Source: Kitasatospora humi
GTDB lineage: Bacteria; Actinomycetota; Actinomycetes; Streptomycetales; Streptomycetaceae
Direction: 5' to 3'
DNA length: 64,000 nucleotides
Assembly: GCF_020907985.1 (NCBI RefSeq)
Contig: NZ_JAJJPA010000003.1
Coordinates: 279,667-343,666, forward strand
A model generated the notes under the pieces. The model had not been told where the DNA came from. It made no database searches and saw only the letters and a list, made by a program, of their open reading frames with translations. Below, one piece after another: positions 51,145 through 60,581 of this stretch; positions within the stretch are counted from its first letter, which is position 1; every line of letters begins with the position of its first letter. Position numbers and translations under genes: made by a program.

Positions 51145-52263
51145 CTACTGGACGATCGCCAGCTCGCGCGGGGTGTTGTTGAGACGACGGCCGCCGCTCC
51201 CGGTGACGGTGACGATGTCCTCGATCCGGACCCCGAAGCGGCCGGGCAGGTAGATGCCGGGCTCGATGGAGAAGCACATGCCGGGCACCAGGGGCTGTTC
51301 CTCGCCCTCGACCATGTACGGCGGCTCGTGGGTGGTGATGCCGATGCCGTGACCGGTCCGGTGGATGAAGTACTCGCCGTAACCGGCCTCGGTGATCACC
51401 GCCCGGGCCACCCGGTCGATCTCCTGGCACGCCACCCCGGGGCGCACGGCCTCGAACGCGGCCTGCTGGGCCCGGAGCACCACCTCGTGGACCTCGCGCA
51501 CCTGCTCGGCGACGTCCGCGCCGACGTGCACGGTCCGGGTGGTGTCGGAGCCGTACCCGTCCTTGAGACCACCGAAGTCCAGCACCACGGTGTCGCCGGG
51601 CCGGATCACCCGGTCACCCGCCTCATGGTGCGGGTTGGCCCCGTTGGGGCCCGAGCCGACCACCGTGAAGTCGACCTGGCTGTGCCCGGATTCGAGCAGT
51701 CGGGCGGCGAGGTCGGCGGCGATGTCGCACTCGCGGCGGCCGGCGAACGGCACGGTCAGGATCGCCTGGTAGGTCGCGTCGGCGGCCGCGCCGGCAGCGG
51801 CCAGCCGCTCGAGTTCGTCGTCGCCCTTCACCGCGCGCAGCATCGGCAGTGAACTCGTCAGCGAGGTGAAGGAACTGCCGGGCAAGGCGGCTTGGAGGCC
51901 CAGCAGGTGCATCGCCCAGGCGGAGTCGCTGATGCCGTAGCGGCCGGCCGGGTCCAGCAACGGGCGGAGCACCTGGTACGGGTCCATGTCGTCGGTCCAG
52001 TCGGCCAGTTGGAGCGCCGGGGCGCCGGTGGCGTGCTCGGCGTCGGGCCGCTCCAGCTTGGGCACCACCAGGGTGGCGACGCCGTCGGTGGGGAGCACCA
52101 GGGCGGTGAGCCGCTCGGTGACGGCGGTGGGCTGGTACCCCGTCAGGTGGACCAGGTCCGGGCCCGGGGTGATGACCAGCCCGGCCAGCCCGGCGCCGGC
52201 GGCGGCCTGGGCGGCCCGGGTCATCCGGTCGGCGAAGTCCTGGGTGGTGAAGGGGGTCGGCAC
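51145..52263 (-). CDS. M24 family metallopeptidase (Xaa-Pro aminopeptidase type)
   Basis: Cytoplasmic peptidase of 372 residues that releases an N-terminal residue next to proline. The N-terminal creatinase-like domain is followed by the pita-bread fold with metal ligands in VVLDFGGLKDGYGSDTTRT, HRTGHGIG, FSIEPGIYLPGRFG and VRIEDIVTV. All five ligand positions are present. Single gene; ATG start with GGAAAGGCAGG upstream. Housekeeping peptide turnover. Confidence 0.94.
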   Translation of the reverse strand: MPTPFTTQDFADRMTRAAQAAAGAGLAGLVITPGPDLVHLTGYQPTAVTERLTALVLPTDGVATLVVPKLERPDAEHATGAPALQLADWTDDMDPYQVLRPLLDPAGRYGISDSAWAMHLLGLQAALPGSSFTSLTSSLPMLRAVKGDDELERLAAAGAAADATYQAILTVPFAGRRECDIAADLAARLLESGHSQVDFTVVGSGPNGANPHHEAGDRVIRPGDTVVLDFGGLKDGYGSDTTRTVHVGADVAEQVREVHEVVLRAQQAAFEAVRPGVACQEIDRVARAVITEAGYGEYFIHRTGHGIGITTHEPPYMVEGEEQPLVPGMCFSIEPGIYLPGRFGVRIEDIVTVTGSGGRRLNNTPRELAIVQ

Positions 52264-52392
52264 TGCGGCCTGCCTTTCCGGGTGAGGAACGCCGTGTGGG
52301 ATGCCGTGGGGGACGCCCGGCAGGCCGCAGCGTAACAGTGCGGGCTGCCGCCCGCCGGGGATCCGTCAGTCGGCGGATGCCGCCGCCAGCCG

Positions 52393-53361
52393 TCAGTGGC
52401 CGGGCTGGGCGGCCGTCAGGTCGAGTCCGGCGCGGATCTCATGGGCGAGGGTGACCGGGTCGCCGGTGCGGAACATGTGGGAGAAGTACAGCTGGGGCTC
52501 CTCCTCGGTCTCCTGGTTGTACAGGCAGCCGACCTCCCACTGCTCCTTGCGCATGGTCGCCACCACGGGCTGCACCTCCTTGCCGGTCATCGAGAAGTCG
52601 GGAACGGCCGCGGCCTGGCCGTCGGGGCGCGGCTCGAACTGGATCTGGGTGGAGACTCCCAGCTCGGGGTGGATCGGAACGCCGCCGAGGACGATCCGGT
52701 CCGTGCGCGGGACGGTGACCGTGACGACGCCGTTCTCGCCGACCGTCGCGTCCCCGCCCAGGATGTCCGCCAGCTGGTCGACCGGCAGTGGGGTGGTGGG
52801 GTGCTGCGGTGAGTGCTGCGGCAGTGGCGTCGCGGTGGCGGTCCTGATGACGTCGTGGATCGCCCGCGCCAGCTCCAGTGGGTTGCCGGTGGCGCGGAAG
52901 TGGACGAACCAGATCTTCGGCTCCAGGTCGTACAGGTGCTGGTGCTCGGCCTGGAACACGATGTGGTGGGCCAGGAGCGCGTCGATGACCGGCTGGATCT
53001 CGTCCTGCGTCAGCGCCAGGTCGCCGTTGAGGATGGCCTGGTCCTCGCCGGTGCACTGGAAGTACAGCTCGTGCTGGATCTGGAAGCCGTGGACGAACGG
53101 AACGCCCTGCGGCCCGGTCACATGCAGGTCGGACCGGTTGATGTCGATTTCGAGCACACCGTTGCTGACGTTCCCGTCGGCCTCCACGATCTGCTCGATC
53201 TCGTGCACCGGCAGGGGGTCTTCCGTTCGGACCGCTGCCGGGTGGGTGGCAGCCGGTGCGGCACCGGCGGCGAGGGTGCCGCCGGCCGCGGCCGGCGCGG
53301 CGACCAGCGCGGTACACAGGACGGCGCGTACCAGGAGGCGTGGAATGCGGGTAGCGGGCAT
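52393..53361 (-). CDS. Secreted protein with two DUF1259 (LppY/LpqO) domains
   Basis: A 322-residue exported protein. The signal peptide (LLVRAVLCTALVAAPAAAGG) is followed by two homologous halves. The first runs from VHEIEQIVEADGNVSNGVLE to WFVHFRATGNPLELARAI and the second from VDQLADILGGDATVGENGVV to SHMFRTGDPVTLAHEIRAG; each ends with the same (HF/HM)FRxTGxPxxLAxxI block. Mycobacterial relatives are lipoproteins of unknown function. The ATG at 53361 has GGAAG seven bases upstream; the open frame farther up is unrelated. Confidence 0.88.
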   Translation of the reverse strand: MPATRIPRLLVRAVLCTALVAAPAAAGGTLAAGAAPAATHPAAVRTEDPLPVHEIEQIVEADGNVSNGVLEIDINRSDLHVTGPQGVPFVHGFQIQHELYFQCTGEDQAILNGDLALTQDEIQPVIDALLAHHIVFQAEHQHLYDLEPKIWFVHFRATGNPLELARAIHDVIRTATATPLPQHSPQHPTTPLPVDQLADILGGDATVGENGVVTVTVPRTDRIVLGGVPIHPELGVSTQIQFEPRPDGQAAAVPDFSMTGKEVQPVVATMRKEQWEVGCLYNQETEEEPQLYFSHMFRTGDPVTLAHEIRAGLDLTAAQPGH

Positions 53362-53665
53362 GGCAGGGCTTCCTTTCGAAGGGGAACGTTGAGGTCGGGC
53401 GCCGCAGGCGTCGGCCCGCACCGCCCAGGGCGGCGCCCAGTGGAGCCGCCGGATCCACACTGTGTGTGCGATCGGGTCCGACTGCCGAGGCGCGCCGAAC
53501 GCTGACCCGGATGCGCCTGCGACGTCTGTCCGTCGACGCGCCTGCCACCTGTCGCCCGCCGGGCGGCCGAGGCCGGTGAGCCGCCCGGCGGCGGGCGGCG
53601 GGCGGCGGGGGGTGCCGGGCGGTCCGCTTCCGGTTGCCCGGGCGCGCTCTGGGCAGGCGCTGGAC
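53362..53665. other. 304-bp divergent gap with short GC repeats
   Basis: Between the DUF1259 and SDR genes. It contains a small run of CGGCGGG units near 53585-53615. No gene or firm regulatory site was found. Confidence 0.5.
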
Positions 53666-54511
53666 ATGCCTACCGAACAGCACCCACAGCACACACAGCA
53701 CCACGCGGCCATGACCCACTCGGACGGAGAGCGGCCGCTCGCCGTGGTGACCGGCGCCTCCAGTGGCATCGGCTATGAGCTCGCCAAGCAGTTCGCCGAG
53801 CACGGGTTCGACCTGCTGGTGAACGCGGAGGACGGAGCGCTGGACGCCGCCGCCGAGCGGCTGGCCTCGAACGGGGCACAGGTCACCGCCGTCCGCGCGG
53901 ATCTGCGGCGGTTCGAAGGCGTCGAGCAGCTGGCGGCGGCGATCGCCGCGCAGCGGTCTCCGGTCGCCGCCGCCGCGCTGAACGCCGGGATAGGGACCGG
54001 CGGACCCTTCGTCGAGGGCGATCTGCGGGACGACCTGGCGATCATCCAGCTCAACGTCGCCTCCACCGTCCACCTCGCCAAGCGGCTGCTACCGGACATG
54101 GTGGCTCGCGACGAGGGCCGGATCCTCATCACGTCATCCATCGCCTCGACCTCACCCGGGCCGTTCCAAGCCGTCTACAACGCGTCCAAGTCGTTCGTGC
54201 AGTCGTTCGCCGAAGCGCTGCAGAACGAGCTGAAGGACACCGGGGTGACCGTCACCTCGCTGATGCCGGGGCCGACCGAGACCGATTTCTTCCGCCGTGC
54301 GGGCATGGAGGACACCCGGCTGGGCCGGCAGCCGAAGGACGACCCGGCGGAGGTGGCCCGGCAGGGCTTCGAGGCGCTGATGGCGGGCCGGAACCGCAAG
54401 GTCGCGGGCTCCCTGAAGACGAAGGCCCAGGAGGCCGCCGACAAGGTCCTGCCCGACAGCGCCAAGGCCGCCGTCCACCGGCGCCTGTCCGAGCCCGGAT
54501 CGGGCGAGTAG
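53666..54511 (+). CDS. SDR family oxidoreductase
   Basis: A 281-residue short-chain dehydrogenase. The N-terminus is rich in His and Gln (MPTEQHPQHTQHHAAM), then VVTGASSGIGYELAKQ, LNAGIG (variant of NNAG), catalytic ITSSIAS and YNASK, and a C-terminal extension with Lys/Ala helices (SLKTKAQEAADKVLPDS). The extension and the missing Asn in NNAG mark the broad-specificity 'atypical' SDRs frequent in Streptomyces. An ATG at 53711 would omit the His-rich start. Substrate unknown. Confidence 0.88.
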   Translation: MPTEQHPQHTQHHAAMTHSDGERPLAVVTGASSGIGYELAKQFAEHGFDLLVNAEDGALDAAAERLASNGAQVTAVRADLRRFEGVEQLAAAIAAQRSPVAAAALNAGIGTGGPFVEGDLRDDLAIIQLNVASTVHLAKRLLPDMVARDEGRILITSSIASTSPGPFQAVYNASKSFVQSFAEALQNELKDTGVTVTSLMPGPTETDFFRRAGMEDTRLGRQPKDDPAEVARQGFEALMAGRNRKVAGSLKTKAQEAADKVLPDSAKAAVHRRLSEPGSGE

Positions 54512-54914
54512 CGCCTGAGAGGAGTAGCGGCCTGCGAGGAGTAGCGGGCTACGCGTGGTGTGCCCACGAGCGGACAGCCGCGGCGGGTCCGGCTGACGCG
54601 GAGTCAACCGAACCCGCCGGGAACCGGGTGCGAGTCAGACCCGCTCGGCCGGCCTGGGTGCTTCCGCCACCTCCGCCACCTCCGCCGGTGCCGCCCGCTC
54701 CAGCCGGGCCAGCAGCTGCTCGCCCTCCCGCTACTGGTGATGCGCCGCGCCGGCGAGCAGGCCGAGGAGGAGGCCCTGCGGCAGCTCGACCTGCTGGTGG
54801 CCACCACCGTCGGCCTCTGCCTGGGGCAGCCCGCCCGGACCTCCTGACGGGCCGTCGAATCCATGGCGGCCCGCGCTGACCGGAGGCGGCCCCCGGCGGT
54901 GGGCAGATCGCCGA
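54512..54914. other. 403-bp region without a supported gene
   Basis: It contains an open frame at 54560-54847 whose last 50 codons look protein-like (LLVMRRAGEQAEEEALRQL, VATTVGLCLGQPA) while the first half is Pro/Arg-rich. It may be the remnant of a longer gene, but the family is not recognised. Confidence 0.4.
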
Positions 54915-56068
54915 TCAACGGCGGCGTTCGCGGCGCCCGTACTGCTTGCCGTGCCTGGCATCGCGCTCGGCCCGCCGGGCCAGCGCCGCCTCGAACAGCC
55001 GGGCCAGCTCCTTGGCGGCGGGGCTGATCGGGAGCGGCGGTTCGACGGGACGGCCGTCGTCGTCGACCAGGCCCTGCGCCCGCAGCTGCTGGTCGTGCAC
55101 CTTCAGGGGCGGCTCGGGACTGCGGTCCGACGGGCGCGCGGACCCTCCGGGCCGTCCGGCCCCATCCGCAGCAGTCGCTCCACCCGGATCACCCGCAGCA
55201 GACGCCCGGCCACCTCGACCTCGTCGCACCTGGTGTCGTCGAGCAGGTCCGCGGCTTCGGCGTAGACGGCGCGCTCGGCCGCGTTCAAGCCGCGCAGCAC
55301 CGGGGACATCACCCGCAGGTCCATGGACAAGAAGTCGCGGGCTGCCTGCGGGGTGCGGCAGAGCACCGCGGGCTCGGGTCGCCAGCCGAAGGCCGACCGC
55401 TCGGCGATCGAGAAGGCGGTCGGCAGTAGCACGCCGTCCGGGTGACTGCGCCGGGCCGCCTCAGCCTCCCGCACCGAGTCGGGCGCCAGCGCACCGGCCG
55501 GGCGGACCAGCCGGAGCAACTGCAGTCTCAGGACGCCCTCGCACAGCTCGATGGGCGCGCTCGGGTCCAGGACGAGCCCGTCCAGCCCGTCGTCGTCCCC
55601 GAACGCATGCCCGACCGGATGTGGATCGGGGTCGGTGGGGCGCGGCGGCTCCGGGCCGTCCGCACCGCTGCGCACGAACAGCTCGGCACGCACCACGCGG
55701 TAGCGCCTGCTGAGCACCGCGAGCTCGTCGACGACCTCCCAGTCCAGTCGCTCGGCGGCGGACAGGTACTCCCGCTGCGCCGATGCCTCGCCCGCTGCTC
55801 CGGCCTCGGCGGCCAGTTGCCGGAACAGCAGCGCCATGCCGTCCCGGCTGCTCTGCGGGTCGGGACTGCCGAGGTGGCGGCAGAGCCGCCAGCCGCCGTC
55901 CGCCCGCTCGGCGGCGATGCCGAACACCGGCCCGCTGAAGCCGCGCAGCTCGGGGTAGCGGTCGCGGGCCCGCCAGGCTTCGATGTCCCTGAGGGCGGCG
56001 ACCGGCTCATCGGGCGTGGTCACCCGGAGGTTGCGGTGGGCGGGAAGCTGCCGTGAGTCGTCCGTCAT
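54915..56068 (-). pseudogene. DUF5954 family protein, frameshifted near the 3' end
   Basis: The main frame runs from the ATG at 56068 (MTDDSRQLPAHRNLRV) to a stop at 55103 and is of DUF5954 type (DIEAWRARDRYPELRGFSG, GWRLCRHLGSPDPQSSRDG, LLRMGPDGPEGPR). At about 55128-55140 the sequence should continue PSDRSPEPPLKVHDQQL and so on, but that continuation is in another frame and ends at 54915. An additional GC in a GCGCGC run explains the shift. The main frame alone gives a 321-residue protein lacking about 70 C-terminal residues. It is a true frameshift, a slippery run, or a sequencing error. An upstream GTG at 56095 is possible. Confidence 0.75.
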
Positions 56069-56159
56069 GGCGACAGGATGCGGTTGCTCGCTCACTCCAC
56101 GCAGTCGGTCGACGGGGATTCAGCCTTCCGGGGGAGCGCGCGGTCCGGGGCGGCGAGGA

Positions 56160-57053
56160 TCAGGTGCGCCGGTGGGTGGGGCCGTGGCCGGCGAGCGGGT
56201 GGGCGGGGGCGGGGGCGTCGTGCGGGTCGCGCGGCGGCTGGGGCTCGGCCGGTGCGGTGGGTTGACCCGACGGTCCGGTCGGTGCGGGGGCGTTCCTCGA
56301 TCGGCCGGCGGGCCCCCCGCGCGGTGTGAGGACCCGCTCCGACCGGCCGGTGGGACCCTCGCCCGGTGCGGCAGCCTGCTCCGCTCGGTCGTCGGGGGCG
56401 TCGGGCGGTGCCGTGGGCGGGGCGGGCCCGGTCGGTTCGGAGGCGGCGGCCGTGCGGCGGCGGCGCTGCCGCCAGGCCAGCACGCCCGCCAGCAGCAGCA
56501 CCGCCGCGCCGACCGCGATCAGGCCGGCCAGGCCCACGGTGCGCAGCAGGCCGGCCGCGGAGGCGCCGAGGAAGTACCCGGCGGCGACGTTCAGCGGCCC
56601 CCAGGTGAAGGAGGCGGCCGCGCTGTAGCCGAGGAACGAGCGGTACGGCATCCGGGCGGCGCCCGCCGTGAACGGCACGAAGGACCGGACGAAGCCGATG
56701 AACCGCGCGGTGAACACGGCGGGCCCGCCGCGCCGGCGCAGATAGCCGGCGGCCCGGTCGATCCGGCCGCCGGGCCGGATCCGCCGGCGTCGGGACGGAG
56801 CGTCGATCCGCTTGCCGAACAGCCGCCCGAGCCAGTAGCCCGTGCTGTCGCCGACGATGCCGCCCGCGACCACCGCCAGGCAGAGCAGGAACGGGTTCAG
56901 CACCCCGCGACTGGAGAGCGCGGCGGCGAACAGCACCACCGTCTCGCTGGGGAGCACCAGTCCGACGAATGCGCTGGTCTCGCCCGCCGTCAGCAGGAAG
57001 ATCAGCGCGTATGCCCACATCCCGGCCGCCGCCACCAGTCCGGTGAGATTCAC
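56160..57053 (-). CDS. DedA/VTT family membrane protein with long Pro-rich tail
   Basis: Polytopic membrane protein, 297 residues; the family is linked to lipid flipping and membrane homeostasis. The VTT core has FVGLVLPSETVVLFAAALSS, VAGGIVGDSTGYWLGRLFGK and FTARFIGFVRSFVPFTAGAA, including the key Gly, Glu and Arg residues. The last 100 residues form a Pro/Ala/Arg-rich tail that is probably disordered and cytoplasmic. GTG at 57053 gives the usual start just before the first membrane segment; the frame is open far upstream without homology. Confidence 0.9.
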   Translation of the reverse strand: MNLTGLVAAAGMWAYALIFLLTAGETSAFVGLVLPSETVVLFAAALSSRGVLNPFLLCLAVVAGGIVGDSTGYWLGRLFGKRIDAPSRRRRIRPGGRIDRAAGYLRRRGGPAVFTARFIGFVRSFVPFTAGAARMPYRSFLGYSAAASFTWGPLNVAAGYFLGASAAGLLRTVGLAGLIAVGAAVLLLAGVLAWRQRRRRTAAASEPTGPAPPTAPPDAPDDRAEQAAAPGEGPTGRSERVLTPRGGPAGRSRNAPAPTGPSGQPTAPAEPQPPRDPHDAPAPAHPLAGHGPTHRRT

Positions 57054-57202
57054 GGCGGCCCCCAGGGGCGGATGCGTCGGGCAGCGACGGCTGATCGGGT
57101 ACGGATGGACGGGCCGTCCAGGCGGGACGGCCTGCGAGAACACAACGCGCCGAACGAGTGATTGATTCCTCGGCTGCCGGTGCGCACACCGGCGCGAGAA
57201 TA

Positions 57203-57259
57203 TGTCATCATTTGAAGACATCAGGCGAAGACATCTGCTGAAGACATCCGGTGATGACA
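57203..57259. promoter_or_regulatory. Operator with three 13-bp-spaced repeats inside an inverted repeat
   Basis: GAAGACATC occurs at 57214-57222, 57227-57235 and 57240-57248, exactly 13 bp apart. The array is framed by TGTCATCA (57203-57210) and its complement TGATGACA (57252-57259). It is 89 bp before the MFS gene start and 150 bp from the divergent DedA start. Probably the site of the TetR protein encoded in the same operon. Confidence 0.7.
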
Positions 57260-57347
57260 AATCGCCGCACCGACCGGTCCCGGTCGGCTCGGCGGTCAGT
57301 CCGGTGCACCCGTGACCGACCGGTTCACCACCAGGAGGGGACGACTC

Positions 57348-58850
57348 ATGACGACGGTGCCACCCGAACCCCGATCCGCCACGGCACGCGAGCGCGCCCT
57401 GGTACCCGTGCTGGTCTTCCTCGGCACCGTGGTCGCGGTGATCAGCAGCCTCGGCGCTCCGCTGATCCCGACCATCGCGTCCGTCGACCACGTCTCGCTG
57501 GCCGAGGCCCAGTGGTCGCTGACCGTCACCATGCTGGTGGGCGCCGTAGCCACCCCCGTGATGGGCCGGCTCGGCGACGGGCCGCGCCGCCGCCCGGTGG
57601 TTCTCACCGCCGCCACCGTCGTGGTGGTCGGCAGCGTGCTGGCCGCGCTGCCGCTCGGCTTCGCCTTCCTGGTGGCCGGCCGCGCGCTGCAGGGCGTCGG
57701 CCTCGGCCTCACCCCGCTGGCCATCGCCATCGCCCGGGACAGCCTGCCGGAGGGCCGCTCACGCTCGGCCGTCGCCCTGCTCTCCATCACCACGGTGGCC
57801 GGCGTGGGCCTCGGCTACCCGCTCACCGGACTGATCGCCCAGTCCTTCGGCATCCACGCGGGCTTCTGGTTCGGCGCGGTCATCAGCGCCCTCGGTCTGC
57901 TGCTCGGCATCCTGGTGGTGCCCGCCAACACCCATCGCGAGAGCCACCCGCTGGACGCGCTCGGTGCGGCGCTGCTCGGCCTCGCGGTCGCCGGCCTGCT
58001 GCTGGTGCTCACCGAGGGTGAGTCCTGGGGGTGGACCGCCCCCAAGCTGCTCGTCCTCGGCGCCGTCGCGCTGCTGCTGCTCGCCTGGTGGGTCCGGCAC
58101 GAGTTGCGCACCGCGCATCCGCTGGTCGACCTGCGCACCCTGCGCAACCCGGTGGTGCTCACGGCCAACGTCACCGCCGTGGTCGCGGGCGTGGCGATGT
58201 ACCTGCTGATGTCACTGGTCACCAGGTTCGTGCAGACGCCCACCGCGGCGGGCTACGGCTTCGGCGCCTCCGTCGTGGTGGCGGGCCTGGCGCTGCTGCC
58301 CTTCTCGGTGTCCAGCGTGCTCTCCAGCAAGGTCGTCCCGGTGCTCGCCCGGCGCACCTCCGCCGCCGCGGTGCTGCCGGTCGGCTGCGCGGTCTCGCTG
58401 CTCTCGATGGTGGTCTTCCTGACCTCGCACGGGCACCTGTGGCAGGTCCTGGTGGTGATGGGGATCGCCGGACTGGGCGTCGGCTGCACCTTCGCGGTGA
58501 TGCCCGGACTGATCGTCAGCTCGGTGCCGGCCCGGGAGATCGGCAGCGCCGTCAGCTTCAACCAGGTGCTTCGCTACATCGGGTACTCCACCGGCAGCGC
58601 GCTCTGCGGTGCGATCCTTCAGGCGCACACCGCCGCCGGGCACCTGCTGCCGAGCGAGTCCGGATACCGCGCGGCGCTGCTGCTCGGGTGCGTGGTCTGG
58701 GTGGTGATCGGACTGGTTACCATCGTGCTGCCGAGGCGCGCCGCCGCGGTGGCCCGGCGGGCGAGCGCGGACGAGGAGCTGATGGTGGAGGAGAGCTTGG
58801 CGGACATCGCGCCCGGCGAGGACGAGGTGCCGCTGCGGGTGACCGGATGA
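57348..58850 (+). CDS. MFS transporter, DHA2-like drug exporter
   Basis: Proton-driven exporter of 500 residues with about 14 predicted membrane segments. It keeps motif A (GRLGDGPRRRPVV), the motif C-like LLSITTVAGVGLGYPLTG region and RALQGVGLGLTPLAIAIARD (motif B). The ATG at 57348 follows AGGAGGGG; an earlier in-frame ATG at 57312 lacks a ribosome site. Its stop overlaps the TetR start (ATGA). The pair is a standard self-regulated efflux unit; the exported compound is unknown. Confidence 0.92.
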   Translation: MTTVPPEPRSATARERALVPVLVFLGTVVAVISSLGAPLIPTIASVDHVSLAEAQWSLTVTMLVGAVATPVMGRLGDGPRRRPVVLTAATVVVVGSVLAALPLGFAFLVAGRALQGVGLGLTPLAIAIARDSLPEGRSRSAVALLSITTVAGVGLGYPLTGLIAQSFGIHAGFWFGAVISALGLLLGILVVPANTHRESHPLDALGAALLGLAVAGLLLVLTEGESWGWTAPKLLVLGAVALLLLAWWVRHELRTAHPLVDLRTLRNPVVLTANVTAVVAGVAMYLLMSLVTRFVQTPTAAGYGFGASVVVAGLALLPFSVSSVLSSKVVPVLARRTSAAAVLPVGCAVSLLSMVVFLTSHGHLWQVLVVMGIAGLGVGCTFAVMPGLIVSSVPAREIGSAVSFNQVLRYIGYSTGSALCGAILQAHTAAGHLLPSESGYRAALLLGCVVWVVIGLVTIVLPRRAAAVARRASADEELMVEESLADIAPGEDEVPLRVTG

Positions 58851-59482
58851 CCGAGCCCGCCGCGGCCGGGGCCCGCCGCGACGCCGGGCCCCAGGTGGCG
58901 CCCCAGGCCGGGCCAGCGTCCGGAGGCACCCCCGCCCCGCGCCGCCGCGACGCCGCACGCAGCCGTGAACTGCTGCTCCAGGCAGCCATCGAGCTCTTCG
59001 CCGACCGCGGTTTCGACCGCACCACCACCCGGGACATCGGCGAGCGCGCCGGGGTCGATCCGGCGCTGATCGCCCGCTACTTCGGCGGCAAGGTGCAGCT
59101 CTACCTCGCGGCGGTCCGCGCCGAGCAGGGCGACCAGCCGCCCGCCGACCTGCTGGCCGAGGACCGGCTGCACGGGCTGCTGAACCGGTTCGAGCGGCGC
59201 GGTCTCGGCCCGTCCTTCGCGGCCGTCATGCTCCCCGGCGACAACAGCGAGGTCCAACGGGCGGCCCGGGCCCACCTGCAGGAGCGGCTGGTGGACCCGC
59301 TGCGGGAGCGGCTCGCCGCCGACGGCGTGGAGCGCCCCCGGCTCCGGGCCGAGGTGGCCACCGCCGCCTTCGTGGGCGTGCTGATGGCCCGTTCCAGCGG
59401 CGCGTTCGCCGAGCTGACCGACGCCGAGACGGCCGAGCTGGAGCCGCTGCTGCGCAGCCTGCTGGCGGCCCTGCGGGACTGA
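58847..59482 (+). CDS. TetR family transcriptional regulator
   Basis: A 211-residue repressor. After an Ala/Pro-rich N-terminal tail of about 30 residues comes the HTH (LLLQAAIELFADRGFDRTTT, RDIGERAGVDPALIARYFGGK) and a ligand-binding C-terminal half. Translated with the exporter through an ATGA overlap. Likely target: the ordered repeat array at 57203-57259. Ligand unknown, possibly the exported compound. Confidence 0.92.
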   Translation: MTEPAAAGARRDAGPQVAPQAGPASGGTPAPRRRDAARSRELLLQAAIELFADRGFDRTTTRDIGERAGVDPALIARYFGGKVQLYLAAVRAEQGDQPPADLLAEDRLHGLLNRFERRGLGPSFAAVMLPGDNSEVQRAARAHLQERLVDPLRERLAADGVERPRLRAEVATAAFVGVLMARSSGAFAELTDAETAELEPLLRSLLAALRD

Positions 59483-59575
59483 GCCGGTTCGGGGTGATCA
59501 AACCGGGCAGCCGGTCCACAGGCGTCAGGCGCGGCGGCCGTCCGCGATGCCCAGCCGGGCGGGGCCCCGGGGCAC

Positions 59576-60157
59576 TCAGGCCAGGCGCTTGGCCTGGGAG
59601 CGCAGCGAGACCGCATGGCCGATCTCGATCAGCCCGATCACCAGCAGCCAGATGCCGGCCATCACGGCCAGTGCCAGGATCGAGCTGAACGGGTCGACCA
59701 GCAGGATCGTCCCGGCGAGCGCGGTGATCACACCCAGGAAGGTGTACCAGCCCCGGCCGGGCGTCCCGCTCGGCAGGTCCAGCGCCGCGACCGTGGCCGT
59801 GATCCCCCGGAAGAGCCAGCCGATCCCGATCCACAGCGACAGCAGCAGCACCGACTGGTAGGGACCGCGGAAGCAGAGCAGCCCGACCAGCACCGACAGC
59901 GCCCCGCTGATGAAGCCGAGCACCCGGAGCCCGGTGGACGCGTGCACCGTCGCGGCCAGGACCAGCTGCAGGATGCCGCTGATCAGCAGGTAGACCCCGA
60001 ACAGCACGCCGACCACCGCCAGCGTCCGCTCGGGCCAGGCCAGCACGATGATGCCGAGCAGGACGCCGAGCAGGCCGATGGTCAGCGCACTGTGCCAGCC
60101 GAACCGCGCGAGCGCGCCGAGCGGACTGGTGGGGGAGCCGTTCTGGGGAAGCGTCAT
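59576..60157 (-). CDS. HdeD/DUF308 family membrane protein
   Basis: A 193-residue membrane protein with six predicted helices arranged in pairs, for example LTIGLLGVLLGIIVLAWPE, VLFGVYLLISGILQLVLAA and ALAVMAGIWLLVIGLIEIG. This is the DUF308 pattern; E. coli HdeD takes part in acid resistance, but the role in actinobacteria is unknown. The ATG at 60157 gives the normal length. A terminator for the preceding gene lies about 90 bp upstream. Confidence 0.88.
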   Translation of the reverse strand: MTLPQNGSPTSPLGALARFGWHSALTIGLLGVLLGIIVLAWPERTLAVVGVLFGVYLLISGILQLVLAATVHASTGLRVLGFISGALSVLVGLLCFRGPYQSVLLLSLWIGIGWLFRGITATVAALDLPSGTPGRGWYTFLGVITALAGTILLVDPFSSILALAVMAGIWLLVIGLIEIGHAVSLRSQAKRLA

Positions 60158-60242
60158 ACCACCCACCCTCGCCGCCGACCTGCCGGCGTGCACGCGCAGT
60201 AGACCGAACGGGGGATGGCGGTCGTGCCGGGGCCGGACGCGC

Positions 60243-60280
60243 GACGGGCCCGCCTCCCGGCACGGGGAGGCGGGCCCGTC
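60243..60280 (-). terminator. 16-bp perfect hairpin terminator
   Basis: The arms 60243-60258 (GACGGGCCCGCCTCCC) and 60265-60280 (GGGAGGCGGGCCCGTC) are perfectly complementary around six bases, 17 bp beyond the stop of the hypothetical gene at 60297. Confidence 0.85.
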
Positions 60281-60296
60281 GGGCCGGAGCCGGGCG

Positions 60297-60581
60297 TCAG
60301 GTCAGCGCGCCGCCGTTGCCGCCGCGCACCGCCTCGACCGCGTGCTGGTGCCAGGAGCGGGCGGCCTGCTCGTCGCCGACCTCGATCGGACTGCCCTGCA
60401 ACGTGAACCAGTCCTGCGCATCGGTGTACTGCACCGTCAGGATCGCCTCGGTGCCCGTCCAGGTCGTGTGCACACTCAGGTCGCCGTTGAGTTGGGCCCC
60501 TTCGACGGTGCGGACCCCGCCGGGCCCGGCCCATACGTTCTTGGTCGTCCAGGTCGCCCAGGTCGCCGGTTCGTCTGCCAT
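60297..60581 (-). CDS. Small hypothetical protein, 94 residues
   Basis: Not recognised. A compact, Trp-rich soluble protein (ATWATWTTKNVWAG, QDWFTLQGSP, ARSWHQHAVEAV) with alternating hydrophobic residues suggesting a beta sheet and a C-terminal helix. AAGTGGAGAC lies before the ATG, and a strong terminator follows, both of which support a real gene. No neighbour hints at its role. Confidence 0.75.
   Translation of the reverse strand: MADEPATWATWTTKNVWAGPGGVRTVEGAQLNGDLSVHTTWTGTEAILTVQYTDAQDWFTLQGSPIEVGDEQAARSWHQHAVEAVRGGNGGALT

Noticed and set aside
54560..54847. 95-codon plus-strand frame after the SDR gene
   Set aside because: Half of it is Pro/Arg-rich noise; the protein-like end is too short to assign and no ribosome site was found.
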